Origin: Gracilimonas sp.
Lineage (GTDB): Bacteria > Bacteroidota > Rhodothermia > Balneolales > Balneolaceae
Reading direction: 5' to 3'
Assembly (NCBI RefSeq): GCF_040218225.1
Contig: NZ_JAVJQO010000004.1
Span: 496,001-560,000, forward strand
DNA: 64,000 bases
Shown here: positions 26,507-34,357 of the stretch, piece by piece
Numbering within the stretch: position 1 is the stretch's first letter
How the letters are laid out: each line of letters starts with the position of its first letter
Notes under the pieces: generated by a model
What the model was told of the DNA's origin: nothing
Seen by the model: only the letters and a program-made list of their open reading frames with translations
Databases searched by the model: none
Made by a program: the position numbers and the translations under genes

Positions 26507-26513
26507 AGGAGGG
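26507..26513 (+). promoter_or_regulatory. Strong Shine-Dalgarno sequence
   Basis: AGGAGGG lies five bases before the ATG at 26519. Most starts in this window lack such a site, so this message is probably translated efficiently. A similar AAAAGGAG lies seven bases before the next gene (27307). Confidence 0.7.
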
Positions 26514-26518
26514 TTAAT

Positions 26519-27205
26519 ATGAAGGTGATATTAAATTTAGTAGTGTTGGTATGTTTTGTCGCCAATCTTTCACAAGCGCAGGATCGTCCGGATCCAAATG
26601 TTCCACAGGGGGTTAATTTTGAAGTTCCGGAAGGATGGCAGGTTCGTCTGGATCATGAGATGGAAGACGCAATTATTGGCTCCAAGCTTGACTCCTCTGA
26701 CGTCTATTTTGTAAATATGACTCCGGGCTGGCATATTACTACAGGTCCGGCTGGCATTTTTTATCATCCTTCAAATACGGCCTCAGGAACCTTCGGGATA
26801 AAAACAGAGCTACACTTTTTTAATCCGGGCGACAGAAACAGAGAGGGATATGGATTGTTTTGGGGCGGATCAAATCTGGATGGTGATGCACAAGCATATA
26901 TGTATTTCTTGCTCAGGAATACCGGGGAGTTTCTTATCAAAAAAAGAATAGGAGAAAATACCGAGGTAGTTAAAGAGTGGACGGCTAGCGATGCCATCGT
27001 CAAGTATGGGGATAATGAAGAGTCCTCTGTTCTAAATGTACTTCAGGTAATGGTTGATGAAGAGAATGTCAGTTTCTATATCAACGACGAAAAAGCAGCA
27101 ACTGTAAGCGCTCAGGGGATTAATAGCGACGGAATTTTTGGCCTGCGGGTAAACCATAGCGTCAATCTGCACATTTCGGATTTAGCTTTGGCTCAACGCG
27201 ATTAA
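26519..27205 (+). CDS. Secreted lectin-fold (LamG/DUF1080-like) protein
   Basis: A 228-residue protein with a signal peptide (cleavage near SQAQ) and a single beta-sandwich. It shows WHITTGPAGIFYHPSNTASG, a long FGIKTELHFF strand, GYGLFWGGSNLDGDAQAYMYF and a closing GIFGLRVNHSVNLHISDLAL. These strands resemble concanavalin-A-like and DUF1080-type domains, which bind or act on sugars. No catalytic residues can be named. The gene follows the kinase by about 150 bases and has its own strong ribosome-binding site, so it is probably transcribed separately. Confidence 0.72.
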   Translation: MKVILNLVVLVCFVANLSQAQDRPDPNVPQGVNFEVPEGWQVRLDHEMEDAIIGSKLDSSDVYFVNMTPGWHITTGPAGIFYHPSNTASGTFGIKTELHFFNPGDRNREGYGLFWGGSNLDGDAQAYMYFLLRNTGEFLIKKRIGENTEVVKEWTASDAIVKYGDNEESSVLNVLQVMVDEENVSFYINDEKAATVSAQGINSDGIFGLRVNHSVNLHISDLALAQRD

Positions 27206-27306
27206 AATTTTTTCCCACCATTTAAAATTTAGCGCTTGTTGATGTAACACGATTTCAATTCAGCCGTACGAGTTCATGTCTCAGAAAATTTAAAAGGAGA
27301 AGAGAG

Positions 27307-27723
27307 ATGAAAAAAATAAATGCGGTATTGATCTTAGTTATAATCGGAATGATGACGGCAGCTTGTAGTACGTCTGTAAATAAATCTACTACTACCCACG
27401 TAAAAGACCTTGTTCAGTCGGACGTTTTTGGCGTATTACCTGAGGCAGGCCAGGAAATTGTAGTCTATAATAATCCTGAAGAAATTGAAGGGGAGTACCT
27501 TGAGCTTGCAACCGTAAATATTCAGGAAACAGCTCAGAAGAGTTCCACAGAAAACATGATGGAAATGCTTAAAAAAGAGGCAAAAAATTTAGGCGGAAAT
27601 GGAGTAATCCTTGTCGAAAGCAAAACCAATGAAAAAGGCAGCGCAGTGACTAAAGAAGTAAAAGCAATTGCTGTTTTTGCTCTGGATAAAATGCCCGCAA
27701 AAAACCAGTTTGTACTGCTTTAA
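27307..27723 (+). CDS. Small lipoprotein of unknown function
   Basis: A 138-residue protein with a lipoprotein signal (TAACSTS, Cys about 20). The mature part has a YLELATVNIQETAQ strand, a helix rich in Lys and Glu and a NGVILVESKTNEKGS strand. This pattern resembles small YbjQ/heavy-metal-binding-like or RcsF-like lipoproteins, but I do not recognise the family with confidence. A good Shine-Dalgarno (AGGAG) lies seven bases before the ATG. It is followed 86 bases later by the mechanosensitive channel gene. Confidence 0.72.
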   Translation: MKKINAVLILVIIGMMTAACSTSVNKSTTTHVKDLVQSDVFGVLPEAGQEIVVYNNPEEIEGEYLELATVNIQETAQKSSTENMMEMLKKEAKNLGGNGVILVESKTNEKGSAVTKEVKAIAVFALDKMPAKNQFVLL

Positions 27724-27809
27724 GAAAAAGCCTGGAATTAACCTTGGTGAAAAGTGTTTTATTTTATGTACTCTGCAATAAGTAGAGAAATAGAAATAAG
27801 ACAAGAATC

Positions 27810-28673
27810 ATGCAGGAAAGTTTTGAGCTTCTGGCAGAAAGAATTATAAGCACTGCGCCACAGATAATAGCCGCTGTGGCCTCTTTAATAGTACTCATTT
27901 TTATTGGTCAATTCGTCAGCAACGGCGTCACACGATTGATAGGTGGTGAGAAAAGGAAAGGAGTTAAACAGGTTCGGCTTGTTAAGCGTCTGGTTAGGTG
28001 GGCTTTTAATGTTCTGGGGTTAGTAGTTGCTTTACAAATTGTAGGTTTAACCCAGGTTGCCACCAGTTTTTTAGCAGCAGGTGGAGTAATGGCTGTGGTT
28101 CTTGGTTTTGCTTTTCGTGAGATTGGAGAAAACCTTCTTGCAGGATTATTCCTTTCTTTCAGCCGGTCGTTTGATGTAGGTGACCTTATTGAAAGTAATG
28201 GAATCAGAGGCGTCGTTAAGCGAATAGAAATAAGAGATGTGCACATCAGAACAGCGGATGGATGTGATATATTTATTCCAAGCGCCACTATCTACAAGAA
28301 CCCACTTCATAACTTTACCAGGGATGGGTTGAGGCGAGGAAACTTCACGGTTGGCATTGATTATGGTGATGATCTGGAAAACGCCAGGGAAGTGCTGCTA
28401 TCGGTGGTGCAGGAAAATACGCTAACCCTTCAAAACCCGGAACCTAAGGTACAGATATCCGGATTTACACCTTCCTATGTTGAGCTGGAAATATTCTTCT
28501 GGATTGACACATTCAGCAATGACCTTGGGCTTGGCGAGATCAGGTCTGGTGTGATGAACGCCAGCCATAAAGCACTTGCAGAAAAAGGATTCACTTTCAG
28601 CTCTAATGTTACTACGGCCGTAGACATGTTGCCTGTAAATGTGAAACTAAGCCAGGATGAAAAGGGAGTTTAA
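27810..28673 (+). CDS. Mechanosensitive ion channel of the MscS family
   Basis: A 287-residue channel that opens under membrane tension to release solutes on hypo-osmotic shock. Three membrane helices (about 16-35, 63-80, 87-115) include the pore helix with AAGGVMAVVLGFAFREIGENLLAGLF. This is followed by the conserved FDVGDLIESNGIRGVVKRIEIR beta domain and FIPSATIYKNPLHNFT. The C-terminal alpha/beta cage follows. It is on the short side, as expected for the minimal three-helix type. Its stop codon overlaps that of the convergent TerB-like gene. Confidence 0.92.
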   Translation: MQESFELLAERIISTAPQIIAAVASLIVLIFIGQFVSNGVTRLIGGEKRKGVKQVRLVKRLVRWAFNVLGLVVALQIVGLTQVATSFLAAGGVMAVVLGFAFREIGENLLAGLFLSFSRSFDVGDLIESNGIRGVVKRIEIRDVHIRTADGCDIFIPSATIYKNPLHNFTRDGLRRGNFTVGIDYGDDLENAREVLLSVVQENTLTLQNPEPKVQISGFTPSYVELEIFFWIDTFSNDLGLGEIRSGVMNASHKALAEKGFTFSSNVTTAVDMLPVNVKLSQDEKGV

Positions 28674-29023
28674 AGTCCGAACTGGTTTTTTAGTTCGTCA
28701 AGCTTTTCGCGGGACTCATCACTGATACCCCCCTCTGTGGCAGCAACTGTTTCAAGAAGGCTGTAAGTCAGCTTTTTACCATCATCAGAGAAATTACTTT
28801 TGACATGGTTGATAGCATCCTCTTGAACTTCATGAAGACCCTCGGTGCTGAGAGCGCCAAGGTGACTAAGTGTCTCCCGAAAAGTTTTCATGGAATATTC
28901 CATATTACTAAGAATGCGTTTTACAGCTTCTTCCTCTTCATAGGAAATAGTGCCATCGGAGCTTTCAATCCAAAAAATGAGTACATCGATTGCCGTTTCG
29001 TCGGTAAGGGAAAATTTTCTCAT
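28670..29023 (-). CDS. Small helical TerB-like protein
   Basis: A 117-residue, all-helical acidic cytoplasmic protein. The N-terminus has DVLIFWIESSDGTISYEEEEAVKRIL, a helix-loop-helix with acidic residues (DGTISYEEE) like the metal-binding loop of TerB/tellurite-resistance domains. The C-terminus has a second such DGGISDE-type turn (EGGISDESREKL). A link to stress response is family knowledge only. It overlaps the MscS stop by four bases on the opposite strand and lies 12 bases from the GAF gene on the same strand, with which it probably shares a transcript. Confidence 0.72.
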   Translation of the reverse strand: MRKFSLTDETAIDVLIFWIESSDGTISYEEEEAVKRILSNMEYSMKTFRETLSHLGALSTEGLHEVQEDAINHVKSNFSDDGKKLTYSLLETVAATEGGISDESREKLDELKNQFGL

Positions 29024-29035
29024 GGTAATAGTTGA

Positions 29036-29509
29036 TTAAAATTCGTCTGCAAGAAGTTCACAAATTTCTTCCAAAAGTTCTCGTTGTTCTTTGGTAATAG
29101 AGTTTTTGGTGTTTGAGTCTATGTCGAGCTGTCCAACAAATTCATCGTTTTTCATAATGGGAACAACGATTTCGGATTGCACATCTGTACTGCAAGCCAG
29201 ATAATTCTCTTCACTATGTACATCCTGAGCCACAAAAGTTTCGTGGCTTAAAGCAACCTGCCCACAAATCCCTCTTCCATAAGGTATTCGGGTATGATCA
29301 GTTGAAGGACCCACAAATGGACCAAGAACAAGCTCATTTTTGCCTTCAGGATCTGGGAGATAAAAACCAACCCAGTTAAAGGTGTTGATTTCATCGGCTA
29401 ATAATTCACAAATTGCGAAAAGCTTTTCATCGCGGGTAACATTCCGCTCTAAAATATCTTCGGTATCCGATATCAATTGATCGTAGGAAATAAGTTGTAC
29501 GGTGCTCAT
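29036..29509 (-). CDS. msrC: GAF-domain free methionine-(R)-sulfoxide reductase
   Basis: A 157-residue single GAF domain of the fRMsr type, which reduces free methionine-(R)-sulfoxide using thioredoxin. It has FNWVGFYL, PYGRGICGQVA with C82, QDVHSEENYLACSTD with C106, and SEIVVPI plus GQLDIDS. C106 corresponds to the catalytic Cys of the family and C82 to a resolving Cys; the third Cys of the E. coli enzyme is not present at the usual place. The ATG at 29509 (MSTVQL) was chosen because an upstream ATG at 29590 adds an unrelated hydrophobic leader. Confidence 0.87.
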   Translation of the reverse strand: MSTVQLISYDQLISDTEDILERNVTRDEKLFAICELLADEINTFNWVGFYLPDPEGKNELVLGPFVGPSTDHTRIPYGRGICGQVALSHETFVAQDVHSEENYLACSTDVQSEIVVPIMKNDEFVGQLDIDSNTKNSITKEQRELLEEICELLADEF

Positions 29510-29630
29510 AGCATTATTAAAATTTGATGGAACAGAAAATAAAATAATATATCCGATATAAAAGTTAAGCTTTGTTTTAAGTAAAAACACAATCTAAAAA
29601 TTGGTAAAAAGGTGTGTATCTTTAAGCATC

Positions 29631-30305
29631 ATGGAAGAATTTTTTAACGACATAATTCCTTTTTCAACAGTGTTTATGAGCATCGCCGCATTATTCTTTG
29701 CAAGCTTTTCATCATTGTTTTCAGTTGTGAACCCTTTTGCTGCAATGCCGATCTATATTTCATTGATGGAAGGGCATTCCGACGAAGAGAAGATAAGAAC
29801 GGCAAGAAAGGCTACTACATATATGTTTTTTGTGCTGATTATTTTCTTGCTGGTTGGAACTTATATACTGAGTTTTTTTGGAATAAGCTTACCGGGAATA
29901 CAGATAGCCGGAGGACTGGTAATTGTAAGAGCTGGTTTTTCGATGCTAAGTCCGGATAATGGAGGTAAAAAGCTGACAAAAAAAGATCAGGAAGCGGCAA
30001 AAGAAAAAGAAGATGTTTCATTCAGTCCGCTTGCACTCCCGCTGCTTTCCGGGCCGGGAAGCATCGCCGTGGTCATTGGTTTTGGGTCAGACGCACAAGG
30101 AGTTACTGATTATATGGTTCATGGAGCCGCTGTATTTATGACGGCCCTGGTTGCTTATGGAATTTTAAGAGTCGCTCCGGCCATCGTAAAGTATATTGGC
30201 AAAACCGGTATGACCGTTATTACCCGAATGATGGGCTTTATCGCTCTGGCTATTGGCGTGCAGTTTGTGATTAATGGAATCTCTAAGTTCTTTGGTATTG
30301 GGTAA
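29631..30305 (+). CDS. MarC family integral membrane protein
   Basis: A 224-residue membrane protein with six hydrophobic helices. It carries the family's SLFSVVNPFAAMPIYISLMEGHS stretch, GLVIVRAGFSML and LPLLSGPGSIAVVIGF. MarC proteins were once linked to multiple antibiotic resistance, but their transport role is unproven. The ATG at 29631 was preferred over a start at 29601, which would add ten residues upstream of the family's usual N-terminus. DinB follows after five bases, so the two are probably cotranscribed. Confidence 0.9.
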   Translation: MEEFFNDIIPFSTVFMSIAALFFASFSSLFSVVNPFAAMPIYISLMEGHSDEEKIRTARKATTYMFFVLIIFLLVGTYILSFFGISLPGIQIAGGLVIVRAGFSMLSPDNGGKKLTKKDQEAAKEKEDVSFSPLALPLLSGPGSIAVVIGFGSDAQGVTDYMVHGAAVFMTALVAYGILRVAPAIVKYIGKTGMTVITRMMGFIALAIGVQFVINGISKFFGIG

Positions 30306-30310
30306 GAAAA

Positions 30311-30745
30311 ATGGATCTTAATAAACTATTCGCTTACGATCATTGGGCAAACAGGAGGATAATCGAGGCTTTTCAAAAACTTAACGATAGCGAAGCAAGA
30401 AGCAATGTAGGGCAACTCTTTTCTCATCTTCTGGCTGCGCAGGTGATATGGATGAGCAGAATTACCGGTGAGAAAACAGATCTGGAAATATGGCCAGAAC
30501 TCTCTGTTCAGGAAATGAAAGCCTTAATAGATGAGAATAACGAGAAGTTAATAGCTTTGATTTCCAAGAAAGAGGAAGGCATCACTTATCATAACTCGAA
30601 AGGTGAAGCCTTTGAGAATAAGGTTGGTGATATTTTGACTCACCTGATCATTCATGGGCAACACCACAGGGCTCAAATTGCAAAGTTATTAAGGGAAGCG
30701 GGTGTTAAACCACCGGGAACTGATTACCTCTTTTTTATAAGATGA
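30311..30745 (+). CDS. DinB family protein
   Basis: A 144-residue four-helix-bundle protein of the DinB/YfiT superfamily. It starts with LFAYDHWANRRIIEAFQKL, has a central FSHLLAAQVIWMSRITGE and ends with LTHLIIHGQHHRAQIAKLL. The three metal-ligand histidines typical of the family (one in SHLLAAQ and two in the HGQHHR segment) are present. Members act as metal-dependent thiol transferases or are of unknown reaction. It lies five bases after marC-like, suggesting translational linkage. Confidence 0.88.
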   Translation: MDLNKLFAYDHWANRRIIEAFQKLNDSEARSNVGQLFSHLLAAQVIWMSRITGEKTDLEIWPELSVQEMKALIDENNEKLIALISKKEEGITYHNSKGEAFENKVGDILTHLIIHGQHHRAQIAKLLREAGVKPPGTDYLFFIR

Positions 30746-30756
30746 AAGCAGGACTG

Positions 30757-32619
30757 TCAGTATAAAGAAGGAATTCTTTGTGCCCGGTAAGTGATATCAA
30801 TATTCCCCCAACCCTGACCGTCTGCAAGTTGATTCTTAAAATGAAGTGTTGATTCAAAAACCACTTCCTTACTTGGGTATGTAACCTCTACCACTTTTGA
30901 GTAAGAGTTTGAGCTCCCTAAGCCAACTACACCAGGCATAATTAGCCTGTTTTTAGTTTCAGGTAGAAAGTCTACGTCACTAATTATTGAAGAAAACAGC
31001 TCTTCTCCCCGAGATTTCCCATAACTCCATACTTGTTTGACGGTCAAATTATCTTCATCTATTTCATACTCCGTTCCCATAGAGTAATTTGGTGCCGCGC
31101 CAAAATTTCGATTAAATCCATTGTCAAAAATGAAAAGATTACCGTTGGGTAGTATCAAAGGAGCGTGTTGTCCCCAAGTCCAGGAAAAGGCATTATGCTC
31201 TTGGGTTCCTTGCTGAACAGCATCACTAAAAGGGACACCATTCTGGTCTACAGCAGTCAAGAGAAACGGCGCCGTTTCGGTTGTTTTCTCATAGCGGCCT
31301 GCCTTTCCCCAGCCTTTGTGTGGGGCTAAAATCCATTGTAACTCGTTCTCCCAATTAACTTTTACAACACCTTGGTTCCTTCCCGAAATAATCAGGCTGT
31401 TATCGCTTTCACTATACCAAATTGCATTCATGTGGAACCAATCCACCCCACCATCGGTAAGGTCAGTTCGGTTTACATCCAGCACTTCAGCAAGATCCCA
31501 TTCGGTTACTATATTACCATTGGGATCAACTTCAATTATATAATCTTCTACACTGATGATTTCTTCTCCACCTTTTATCATAGTAGCTCCGACCCTGCTA
31601 ACAGCTACAACATAATTTCCATTTGGAATCTTGATGACTTCATGGTGCATATTGTTTTCTTCAACCACAATTCGATTTTTTTCTATGCCCGTCATATCAA
31701 ATTCAAAAATTGTGACACCAAAAATGGCAAAGAACGAACCGTCATCATTAAATTTAATAGGCCAGGTAATTTTACCAAACTCACTCAAGTCCATATACCA
31801 TCTTACATCCCCGTTATTGTCAAATATAATTGGGTGGGTGTTGAAGTCACCAGAATTCCCAATGTGTACTTCATTGAAGTGCATCCCGGGCTCCATTTTT
31901 GATTCCTGCAAAACATTAATTTCTGGGGTGGGAAGGAAGTCGGGAAGAGCTTCGGTCGCAATACTCAAGGTGTCTTTTACAATATGGTCTTCTGAGTTTT
32001 CAAGAGTTAAAACGACCTTGTTTTCAGTGTTTGGATAAAGTCCTAAAACAGGAATTTGAAATTTGGAAAAGCGATTGGAAAAGGAATTTTCTACAGGTAT
32101 ATCTCCTAAAACCTCGATTTTAGCAGTGGCGGGTTTACGGGTTTCAAACTGAATCTCTGCAGATAATGGGTTTCTGCCACTGGGATTTTTAATTATGGAG
32201 ATAGGTTCTTTTACCAAATAATTTAAAGGGAGTTCGCTGGTTAAATAGACAAAATAGGTTTCCCGATTAAGCTCGCCTTCTGATACTACGGTATAAAAAA
32301 CACCCTCAGAAAAATCATTGGTAGTTTCACCTGATATTTGAGGTTCCGAATCGACAAAAACTGTGGCTCCTTCTGAAGTTGAAAAAGTAGCGGTTAGAGA
32401 ACTGAGGTCCACATCCCCGCCTACAGATCCGGTGTTTGTCACTTCAATGAAATGATCCTCATGATTAATAGAAAAAGAAGTATTAGGTAATTCACTTATG
32501 CTGAATTCAAGAAACTCTGCATTTTTATTGGACTCTGGCCCCGAGCCATTTTGACAACCGAAAAGAATTAATGAAAAAAATAATAAACCTGAGAAAAGAA
32601 GTTTTTTGGTAACAGACAT
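30757..32619 (-). CDS. Arylsulfotransferase (ASST) family lipoprotein
   Basis: A 620-residue lipoprotein (lipobox LILFGC, Cys about 22). Two Ig-like N-terminal domains (about 30-215) precede a six-bladed propeller of the ASST type (about 230-615). Motifs include HHEVIKIPNGNYVV, EVDPNGNIVTEWDL, DWFHMNAIWY, IISGRNQ and WGQHAPLILPNGNLFIFDNG. The His, Asn, Arg and second His in these segments line up with active-site positions of bacterial arylsulfate sulfotransferase, which moves sulfate between phenols. It would act on the periplasmic or outer-membrane side. Substrate is unknown. It diverges from the AGCS symporter over about 150 bases of AT-rich sequence that may hold both promoters. Confidence 0.85.
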   Translation of the reverse strand: MSVTKKLLFSGLLFFSLILFGCQNGSGPESNKNAEFLEFSISELPNTSFSINHEDHFIEVTNTGSVGGDVDLSSLTATFSTSEGATVFVDSEPQISGETTNDFSEGVFYTVVSEGELNRETYFVYLTSELPLNYLVKEPISIIKNPSGRNPLSAEIQFETRKPATAKIEVLGDIPVENSFSNRFSKFQIPVLGLYPNTENKVVLTLENSEDHIVKDTLSIATEALPDFLPTPEINVLQESKMEPGMHFNEVHIGNSGDFNTHPIIFDNNGDVRWYMDLSEFGKITWPIKFNDDGSFFAIFGVTIFEFDMTGIEKNRIVVEENNMHHEVIKIPNGNYVVAVSRVGATMIKGGEEIISVEDYIIEVDPNGNIVTEWDLAEVLDVNRTDLTDGGVDWFHMNAIWYSESDNSLIISGRNQGVVKVNWENELQWILAPHKGWGKAGRYEKTTETAPFLLTAVDQNGVPFSDAVQQGTQEHNAFSWTWGQHAPLILPNGNLFIFDNGFNRNFGAAPNYSMGTEYEIDEDNLTVKQVWSYGKSRGEELFSSIISDVDFLPETKNRLIMPGVVGLGSSNSYSKVVEVTYPSKEVVFESTLHFKNQLADGQGWGNIDITYRAQRIPSLY

Positions 32620-32767
32620 CTCTTAAATAGATCTTATTTATATAGTTAAATAGTCAAAAATAAATTACAGGATAAAATTTAAAAATGATAAAATTTTAGA
32701 GAGATTGGACAATTAACCCGTCTATTCATTAGTTTCTACGCTTAATATTTAATAAACGGACAATACT

Positions 32768-34159
32768 CTGGTACTTATCGAAGAATTTCTCGCCGCGTTT
32801 TCCTCCTTCATGTGGGGATACCCTCTCGTTATCCTTTTGGTAGGAGGAGGATTGTTTTTCCTGATCTCATCTGGATTTACTCCATTTAGATTTTTCTTTC
32901 ATGCTGTTGATTTAGTAAGGGGTAAATATGATAATCCCGATGATCCCGGAGACATTAATCACTTTGAAGCGCTCTCAACAGCACTGGCCTCTACGGTGGG
33001 TATGGGGAATATCAGTGGGGTGGCTGTGGCTATTTTTATGGGTGGCCCCGGTGCTCTGTTCTGGATGTGGATGAGTGCTATTGTAGGAATGGCGACGAAG
33101 TTCTTTACCTGTACACTATCCATCATGTATCGTGGCGAAGATACTGAGGGTAAAATTCAGGGCGGCCCGATGTATGTAATTCGGGAAGGGCTGAGTAGTA
33201 AATGGATGCCATTAGCATACCTTTTTGCATTAGCTGGTTTGTTTGGACCATTACCAATCTTTCAAACCAATCAGCTGGTACAGATTTTAAGAGATTTTAT
33301 TTACATCCCAAATGGATGGGTTGAAGCTGACGCTGCTTTCACCGGAAACCTGATTACCGGTATTGTGCTGGTTGGGGTGGTTTCACTTGTAATCTTTGGT
33401 GGAATTACAAAAATCGGAAAAGTGGCCTCCAAGCTTGTTCCTTCCATGGTTGTGATTTATGTGGTATCCGTGCTGTTTATTTTAGCCGTTCACATTGGTG
33501 ATATCCCGTATTACTTGGGCTTGATCGTAACGGACGCTTTTACTGGAAAGGCAGTGATGGGCGGGGCTGTTGGGCAGTTGATTATTATTGGTGTACAGCG
33601 CGCAGCTTTTTCAAATGAAGCCGGAATTGGAACCGAGTCGTTGGCTCACGGCGCATCAAAGACCAAAGAACCCGTCCGCGAAGGGTTGGTTGCAATGATG
33701 GAACCTGCTATTGATACGTTACTCGTATGTACCATGACTGCCCTCGCCATTTTGGTAACTGGTGTATGGCAATCTACGGAAGCCAATGGGGTAACTCTTA
33801 CACTCAATGCCTTTAATGAAGCACTCCCCGCTTTTGGGACATATCTTCTGGTGATTTCAGTGCTTACATTTAGTGTGAGTTCTATGCTATCCTATTCTTA
33901 TTATGGTTCTAAATGTTTAGGGTTTTTGCTGGGCGCGGAGAAGCAACATCTCTATAATTACTTTTATGTCTTCTCCATCATTTTTGGAGCAGTAGCCTCA
34001 CTTGATGCGGTTATTAACCTGATTGATGGAATGTTTGCTCTTATGGCAATTCCGACGGTGACTTCTGCATTGCTCCTATCCAAGAAAGTAAGGCAGGCCT
34101 CAAAAGATTACTTCACCCGATTAAAAAACGGCGAGTTCAAAGAGTACTTAGACAAATAA
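32768..34159 (+). CDS. Sodium:alanine symporter family (AGCS) transporter
   Basis: An integral membrane symporter with about ten to eleven helices that takes up alanine or glycine with sodium. It shows FFHAVDLVRGKYDNP, TALASTVGMGNISGVAVAIFMGGPGALFWMW, GGPMYVIREGL and FSNEAGIGTESLAHGASKTKEPVREG. The first ATG (32810, 450 codons including stop) falls within the normal first segment. The frame stays open upstream to a stop at 32753, reading LVLIEEFLAAFSSF before the ATG, which looks like the real N-terminus. No ATG, GTG or TTG exists there, so a CTG at 32768 is proposed as the start; this is inference. Confidence 0.88.
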   Translation: MVLIEEFLAAFSSFMWGYPLVILLVGGGLFFLISSGFTPFRFFFHAVDLVRGKYDNPDDPGDINHFEALSTALASTVGMGNISGVAVAIFMGGPGALFWMWMSAIVGMATKFFTCTLSIMYRGEDTEGKIQGGPMYVIREGLSSKWMPLAYLFALAGLFGPLPIFQTNQLVQILRDFIYIPNGWVEADAAFTGNLITGIVLVGVVSLVIFGGITKIGKVASKLVPSMVVIYVVSVLFILAVHIGDIPYYLGLIVTDAFTGKAVMGGAVGQLIIIGVQRAAFSNEAGIGTESLAHGASKTKEPVREGLVAMMEPAIDTLLVCTMTALAILVTGVWQSTEANGVTLTLNAFNEALPAFGTYLLVISVLTFSVSSMLSYSYYGSKCLGFLLGAEKQHLYNYFYVFSIIFGAVASLDAVINLIDGMFALMAIPTVTSALLLSKKVRQASKDYFTRLKNGEFKEYLDK

Positions 34160-34357
34160 AGGGATTTGTTTGAGTAGTCTTTACCCTGCACTTTATTCAG
34201 ATTTTTATTGAGAATAACGCCGGAGTTTTCCCAAACCTTTACTGTAAGGAATGAGCTTAGGCGAAAACTTTAACATTTTTCTTATCCGCTCTTCTTTCAG
34301 ATATTGGATGAAACCGTTATTTAGCGAACCTTCAACCCAAATAAAAATTCTGCATTG

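Noticed and set aside
31372-31902. Plus-strand open frames inside the arylsulfotransferase gene
   Set aside because: They are antisense to a gene with strong motif support and show no signal, motif or start site.
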